A stretch of 64,000 bases of DNA from Cephalotus follicularis (taxonomy: Eukaryota; Streptophyta; Magnoliopsida; Oxalidales; Cephalotaceae): NCBI GenBank assembly GCA_001972305.1, contig BDDD01005646.1, forward strand, positions 1 through 64,000, in the 5' to 3' direction. The notes beneath the pieces are model-generated. The model searched no databases. It was not told the DNA's origin and saw only the letters and a list, made by a program, of their open reading frames with translations. The position numbers and the translations under genes were made by a program. This document shows positions 58,595 through 64,000 of this stretch, in pieces; position 1 is the stretch's first letter; each line of letters opens with the position of its first letter.

Positions 58595-59711
58595 TGAAAT
58601 AACTATATGGCAACTTTTAGATAATAAATTTGTTTGCGAAAAGACAAATTAAACTATGAATATAAACAAGCACACAAAAACAATCAAACAATTACAAATA
58701 ATAAAGAGGGAGAGTTAGAGAGATGCAAACACAGTTTATAGTGGTTTGGCCAATCTCATCCCTACGTCCACTTTCTCAAGAGCCCCTTGAGATTCCAGTA
58801 GAGACCACTAGCAACCTTTGATTTCGGCTTGCGGGTGCAAATCAAAGAAAACCACTTTACACTTGATTAACCCCCTTTGATAATCCTACTAAGGGTTCAC
58901 TTCCCTTGATTATCTCACAAAGGATTCACTCCTCTCTTTACAATGAAAGATATATAAGAATGGTTTTGTGTTTACAAGTAACCTCTCAAAGGTTTGATAT
59001 GAAAGTGCAAAAGTGATTGATACAAGCTTTGATGTGTTTGAAAGTTGAAGCTTTTCTCTCGAAGTTCTTATCTTTTGTAGATGTGCAAGTTGAGCTCTTG
59101 ATATTAGATATTCAAAGTCTTCTTGTTCTCATTTTGATCTAGTGTTTTATAGCTGAATTTGAATTGTTTGGAGCTATTATTTTGCCTTGGGAAATGCTCC
59201 TTTTTGTCTTGAGAGTTGTTACTTTTGCCTTGGAAGATGTAGCTTTAGTCTTGGGACTTGATACTTCAGTCTTGGAAGTTGTTCCCTCTTCAAACGATGC
59301 ATTAAAACTGATGTCAGTAATTTCTGCCCGCGCCCAAAGCGTCGCTGAAGTTCCTCAAAGCGTCGCCGCTTAGATGTCCGTTGGATATTTGAATTTGAAT
59401 TCTTCTCCCAATCTGCTGACGCTTTGTTGCAAGTGTCGACTGTTTGGCATAAAGCGCTGGCGCTTTCCATTGAGCGTCGCCACTTTGAGTTCCTCAATTG
59501 ATTTTGCAAGTCACTGTTTTTAACCGCAGATACAAGCTCCTTAAGCGTTGACGCCTTGGTCCAAACCGCTGACGCTTTCTTTGAGACAGTTGGTGCTTTG
59601 ATCAATTTCTGCACTTTCTTATTTTGTTTATCTTTTACTTGCACAGAAAGTAACAATGTTAAATGCAAATATGTAATCATTAAAACTTAGGATTGAGACT
59701 AAAAGTCAACA
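58595..59711 (-). mobile_element. Sirevirus-like 3' LTR
   Basis: TG...CA ends are intact. Motifs of the AAAGCGTCGCCGCTTAG and GCTGACGCTTT type cluster at 59330-59600, 110-380 bases from the LTR start in element orientation, i.e. in U3. Next to it, 59712-59724 on the minus strand reads AAATAGGGAGAT, the probable polypurine tract. Confidence 0.9.
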
Positions 59712-59724
59712 ATCTCCCTATTTT

Positions 59725-60255
59725 TTATGATTACAAAAATTTGCTCCATTAAGGAAAAGAATGTATAAGAGTTCATAATAGTAAGTACATTTGAATGATA
59801 GAATTCCTTTAGATACCAACTAAAAAGCATTAGATAAACTCCCCCTTACTATAACAAACTCTTTTAAACCTTCCTTTGAGCTTAAACTTTAATTCTCCCC
59901 ATAAGACTAAATTTCAAATTCACAACAAAGAAAATTATGCAAATAATCCTATTTAGCTTCCTCGTAATATAAACTCCCCCTTAATATAAGCTAACAATAT
60001 TTTCCTTAAGCCTAAAGCATTCCCCCCCTTTTTGTTAGCATCAAAAAGATTATGTCAACAAATTTGATACCAATTGAAAAAATTTTAAAGGGATACCGAT
60101 AAAAGATAAAATTTGATTCAAAGAGAGCATTTTATCATTGCATAAAAATATTGTATGAAAGATATTACCTCCCCCTTAACAAATTCTTTCTCCCCCTAAC
60201 TTATGTACTTGAACATTTTGAAAATTAACTCCAAGTACACCTACAAAAACAAAGT
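59725..60255 (-). mobile_element. Sirevirus-like 3' untranslated region
   Basis: Between the gag stop and the polypurine tract lie 530 bases of AT-rich sequence with many CTCCCCCT runs on the plus strand (GGGGGAG on the minus strand). No pol motif is seen. Full Sireviruses carry several kilobases of pol here, so pol was lost or never present. Confidence 0.7.
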
Positions 60256-61935
60256 TTAAGTTTTTGGTACCCATTTGAACTTGGGTCCTTGCAAGTTAGT
60301 CACAAAAATTCCTTTTGGAACCCAAATCTTTCTAGATTTACCAAAAGACAAATTATTTCTATAAATGCAAGAGGTAGAAATATGTCATAGTCTACCACAA
60401 TAGTTGCAAGAAATTTTGGGCTCTACTTTCTTAACAAAGAAATTATTAAAGTGTTTAACATTTTTCATTTCTTCATAGCCGAGACTGGCTTTGTCAAAAA
60501 CACACCTTTCAAGTCCTAAGAGATTATCCAATTTAGCACTACTATTTGAAAAAGTAGAAAAAGATTTCTTCAAAGCATCAATTTCAATTTTTAGTTTTTC
60601 ATTTTCTTCCATTAAATCAATTGACAATCTGGAAGAAACATTTAAAACTTCAATTTCATTCATATAGAAGCTATTCTTTCTTTTTAGAAATTCAATTTCA
60701 TTTATATATTTGCTATTTTCATTTTTTAAATTATCAATTTCTTTTGACATTGAAATAGCATTTTTCTTTAGAGTCTTGTTTTTCAAGTAAACATTTTCAT
60801 ATTCAACATACAATTTTTCATAAGCATTTTGCAATTCATCAAAAGAAAATTGTACCTCATTATCACTTTCATCTTCGCTTGCATCTTCTTCCATAGCCAT
60901 GAGAGCAAGATTTACAACCTCTTCATCACTTTCTTCTTCTTCGGAACTTGAGGGATCGCTATCATCCCATGTGACTACCATTGCTTTCTTTTTCTTGGAA
61001 TGCTCTTTGTTGAATTTTTCTTTCTTCTTAAGATTCGGGCAATCACTTTTGAAGTGACCCGGATTTTTGTACTCATAGCACGTTGGTTCTTCCTTCTTGC
61101 TTGATTCTACACTGTGAGGGAACTTCTTCAAAGCCTTCTTGCCCTTTTGACTTTTGAGAAACTTCTTGAATTGAGAGGTGATAAGTGCCAAGTCTCCATC
61201 ACCATCACTCTCACTATCTTCCTTCGAGGCTTTTAAAGCAATAGATTTCTTCTTTTTGGTCTCCACATGCTCATGACTTTTCATTGTCGTTTCATGCGTC
61301 ATCAAGGAACCAATGAGTTGTTCAAGTGGAAGTGTTGAGAGATCCTTAGCTTCCTCAATAGCCGTCACCTTAGGAGTCCAACTTTTCGGCAAGCACCTTA
61401 AAATTTTCCTTACAAGTTCTTGGTTAGGATATGATTTGCCAAGATTTTTAAGAGAGTTAATAATAGTAGTAAAGCGAGTAAACATATCACTAATACTTTC
61501 ATTGTCATTCATCAAAAATAATTCGTATTCATGAACAAGCATACTAATTTTTGATTCATTTACTTGATTAGTTCCTTCATTGGTAACTTCTAGCAAGTCC
61601 CACATTTCTTTAGCCGTGTCGCAAGAAGAAATACGATTAAGCTCATTTGGACCCACGGCACAAAATAATACATGTTTAGCTTTTGAATTTAATTGAAGCA
61701 TTCTAAAGTCATTATCATTAAATTCATTTTCGGGCTTAAGAGAGACTACTCCTTCTATCGTTTTTGTGGGCATCCTAGGACCATTTACAAAAATGTGCCA
61801 TAATTGATAATCTAAGGATTGTAAAAATGTTGTCATTCTAATTTTCCAAAAACTATAATTGTTTCCGTCAAAAAATAGGGGTCTAGAGATTGAGGAACCT
61901 TCTACTCCTATGTTTAGATTCATAGAAGATGTCAT
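60256..61935 (-). pseudogene. gag: Sirevirus-like gag, one premature stop
   Basis: The start is at 61935; 516 codons are open to a TGA at 60385, and the same frame then runs 43 further codons to a natural TAA at 60256. N-terminal half: copia-type gag (UBN2-like; PLFFDGNNYSFWKIRMTTFL, AKEMWDLLEVTNEGT, LVHEYELFLMNDNESISDMF, KILRCLPKSW). A basic linker is followed by a knuckle at about 286-299 (CYEYKNPGHFKSDC, second Cys lost to Tyr). An acidic Ser/Glu stretch (320-370) and a long coiled coil (about 375-470) follow. A second knuckle starts CNYCGRL at the stop. After the stop, IWVPKG and GPKFKWVPKT are Sirevirus hallmarks. The product would be the particle protein. Confidence 0.9.
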
Positions 61936-61973
61936 GGATCTTTATATATCTAACAATTAAGAATTATGAAATA

Positions 61974-61988
61974 ACCACTCTGATACCA
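61974..61988 (-). other. Sirevirus-like primer-binding site
   Basis: The minus strand reads TGGTATCAGAGTGG, an initiator-Met complement, two bases inside the 5' LTR end. Confidence 0.9.
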
Positions 61989-61990
61989 AT

Positions 61991-63109
61991 TGAAATAACT
62001 ATATGGCAACTTTTAGATAATAAATTTGTTTGCAAAAAAGACAAATTAAACTATGAATATAAACAAGCACACAAAAACAATCAAACAATTACAAATAATA
62101 AAGAGAGAGAGTTAGAGAGATGCAAACACGGTTTATAGTGGTTTGGCCAATCTCATGCCTACGTCCACTTTCTCAAGAGCCCCTTGAGATTCCACTAGAG
62201 ACCACTAGCAACCTTTGATTTCGACTTGCGGGTGCAAATCAAAGAAAACCACCTTACACTTGATTAACCCCCTTTGATAATCCTACTAAGGGTTCACTTC
62301 CCTTGATTATCTCATGAAGGATTCACTCCTCTCTTTACAATGAAAGATATATAAGGATGGTTTTGTGTTTACAAGTAACCTCTCAAAGGTTTGATATGAA
62401 AGTGCAAAAGTGCTTGATATAAGCTTTGATGTGTTTGAAAGTTGAAGCTTTTCTCTCTTGAAGTTCTTCTCTTTTGTAGATGTGCAAGTTGAGCTCTTGA
62501 TATTAGATGTTCAAAAGTCTTCTTGTTCTCCTTTTGATCTAGTGTTTTATAGCTGAATTTGAATTTTTTGGAGCTATTATTTTGCCTTGAGAAATGCTCC
62601 TTTTTATCTTGAGAGTTGTTACTTTTGCCTTGGAAGATGTAGCTTTAGTCTTGGGACTTGATACTTCAGTCTTGGGATTGTTCCCTCTTCAAATGGTGCA
62701 TTAAACTGATGTCAGTAATTTCTTCCCGCACCCAAAGCGTCACCGAAGTTCCTCAAAGCGTCGCCGCTTAGATGTCCGTTGGATATTTGAATTTGAATTA
62801 TTCTCCCAATCTGCTGACGCTTTGTTGCAAGTGTCGACTGTTTGGCATTAAGCGCTGGCGCTTTCCATTGAGCGTCGCCGCTTTGAGTTTTTCAATTGAT
62901 TTTGCAAGTCACTGTTTTTAACCGCAGATACAAGCTCCTTACGCGTTGACGCCTTGGTCCAAACCGCTAACGCTTTCTTTGAGACCATCGGCGCTTTGAT
63001 CAATTTCTGCACTTTCTTATTTTGTTTATCTTTTACTTGCACAGAAAGTAACAATGTTAAATACAAATATGTAATCATTAAAACTTAGGATTGAGACTAA
63101 AAGTCAACA
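61991..63109 (-). mobile_element. Sirevirus-like 5' LTR
   Basis: 1119 bases, nearly identical to 58595-59711; scattered single-base differences and small indels are visible (for example near 62440-62460 and 62690-62710). The palindromic-type motifs recur at 62735-63000. Confidence 0.9.
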
Positions 63110-63114
63110 AGGGT

Positions 63115-64000
63115 CAAGGGCGACAAGAAAATGCGGTTGAGGATAATATGTAGGCTAATGTGCAGGCTAATGAAAGAGCTGAGGATCAGCCTGATATTCC
63201 AGTATACATCTGGCTAGAGAGATTCCAAAAGCAGAGGCCCCAGACATTCAGTTCAGTATCGACCCCTATAGATGCTAAAAACTGGATAGCTCATATGGAG
63301 AAGATATTCGAAGTGCTGGGGTGTGATGATGTTCAAAAGCTAAAGCTAGCTACTTACAAGTTTGAGGGTGATGCCCAATGTTGGTGGAAGACTCTGAGGG
63401 TGGATAAGGGTGAAGAGTTCATCGACGCTCTATCATGGACTGGGTTTTGTGAGACCCTTTATCAGCAGTACTTCCCAACTTCTGATAAAGAGGCGTATGC
63501 TTAGGAATTTGTGACTATCAGATAGAGAGATGATGAGACAATTACATATTTCCTGGCTAGGTTCACTAGATTGCCTGGTTTTGCTAGACCTGCGGTGGGG
63601 ACCGCAGCTAAACAAGCAGAAAAGTTCAAATGGAGGTTTAATTACATGTTCAGAGGAAAGTTGATTAATGTGAAGTTTGCTGATGTGTCAGATGTGGCCA
63701 ATGCTGCCAAAAACATCGAAATGGAAATACTGGATTTTCAGGCTGCTAGACAAGAGGGAGGAAGAAAAAGAACCAGGGATGACTATCAGGGTCAGAACTC
63801 AGGTCAGCATAATAAGGGTCAAGGCGGTTAGTGGAACAAGGGTCGTGGTGGACAACAGCCAAAGCAAGGAAATAATCAGAATAGAGGAGGAGGTCAACAG
63901 CAACAGCAGGGCCCTCATCAGAGGCGTGATTCAGGACCAGCAAGAGGGGGTAACCCCAACCTTATACCCATTGCCAGGTGTGAGACTTGTGGAGGGCAGC
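63115..64000 (+). pseudogene. gag: V gag, main part, four in-frame TAG stops, runs off window
   Basis: A single continuous frame from 58508-58594 through to the window end, with no frameshift seen. The gag domain reads WLERFQKQRPQTFSSV, NWIAHMEKIFEVLGC, LATYKFEGDAQCWW, YQQYFPTSDK, DETITYFLARFTRLPG, FKWRFNYMFRGKLIN. A Gln/Asn/Gly/Arg-rich linker (63770-63940) follows, then the first half of a zinc knuckle (CETCGG) at the edge. Stops at 63151, 63502, 63523 and 63829 are all TAG, each at a place where glutamine would fit. Pol would lie beyond the window. Confidence 0.85.

Larger units (their letters stand above)
58595..63109 (-). mobile_element. Sirevirus-like copia element, gag only (TSD AGGGT)
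   Basis: A complete-ended element of 4515 bases with LTRs of 1117 and 1119 bases, TGAAATAACTATATGG at one end and AAAAGTCAACA at the other. AGGGT flanks it on both sides (58590-58594, 63110-63114). The interior of 2.28 kb has a primer-binding site, one gag gene and a polypurine tract, but no protease, integrase, RT or RNase H. The LTRs are very similar, so it is among the younger insertions here. Like the TR-GAG array it would depend on enzymes from elsewhere. Confidence 0.92.

Noticed and set aside
1..64000. CRISPR array, tRNA, rRNA or host protein-coding gene
   Set aside because: No regularly spaced identical repeats with unique spacers were seen. No cloverleaf or rRNA signature was noticed by eye (a covariance-model scan would be decisive). 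All recognisable proteins belong to retroelements.

Overview
The window is plant nuclear DNA made almost entirely of nested, decayed LTR retrotransposons. I found no convincing host gene, tRNA, rRNA or CRISPR array. Three things point to a flowering plant with a large, repeat-rich genome: Ty3/gypsy chromoviruses of the Tekay/Del type with a C-terminal chromodomain, Athila-type elements primed with TGGCGCCGTTGCCGGGGA, and a Sirevirus-like copia gag. The mix fits a eudicot, but I cannot name the species.

Layout. (1) 1-10093: two diverged copies (A about 480-3116, B about 6816-10093) of the LTR end, primer-binding site and long leader of one unidentified LTR family, called W here. Copy A is split by a solo LTR (S1, 3117-5382, target duplication ACATT). 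Between the copies, 5388-6500 holds a conserved sequence whose inverted relative lies near 35.5-36.0 kb. (2) 10094-33713: a minus-strand Tekay-type element (T1, target duplication CCCAG/CCCAA). Its left LTR was hit twice: by a 3.1 kb solo LTR (S2, 11180-14308, TTGCA) and by a 10.9 kb array LTR-gag-LTR-gag-LTR (15376-26324, CTCTT). That array belongs to a gag-only, non-autonomous family of TR-GAG type. T1 gag and pol lie at 26806-31544. (3) 33714-36130: LTR-like and AT-rich sequence. (4) 36130-37378: a rearranged Ty1/copia fragment. (5) 37380-50141: an Athila-type element (X) that lost most of pol. A second, internally deleted Athila-type element (Y, 39082-44612, ATCCT) sits inside its gag reading frame. 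(6) 50142-58371: a second minus-strand Tekay-type element (T2) whose left LTR is truncated where X abuts it. (7) 58372-64000: plus-strand gypsy remnants (V), a reverse transcriptase scrap followed by a gag frame. The gag frame is split by a Sirevirus-like element that carries gag but no pol (58595-63109, AGGGT).

No element has an intact protease-RT-RNase H-integrase frame, so all would depend on enzymes supplied from elsewhere. Two groups (the TR-GAG array and the Sirevirus-like element) are gag-only. The most unusual window-wide signal is a short palindromic motif, AGCGTCGACGCT and near variants. It is clustered in the LTRs of several otherwise unrelated families (S1, the 34.7 kb LTR-like piece, X, Y, T2, the Sirevirus-like element), often upstream of the TATA box, and I did not see it in T1, S2 or the TR-GAG LTRs.

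Insertion order read from the nesting: W is older than T1, and T1 is older than S2 and the TR-GAG array. V is older than T2 and the Sirevirus-like element, T2 is older than X, and X is older than Y.
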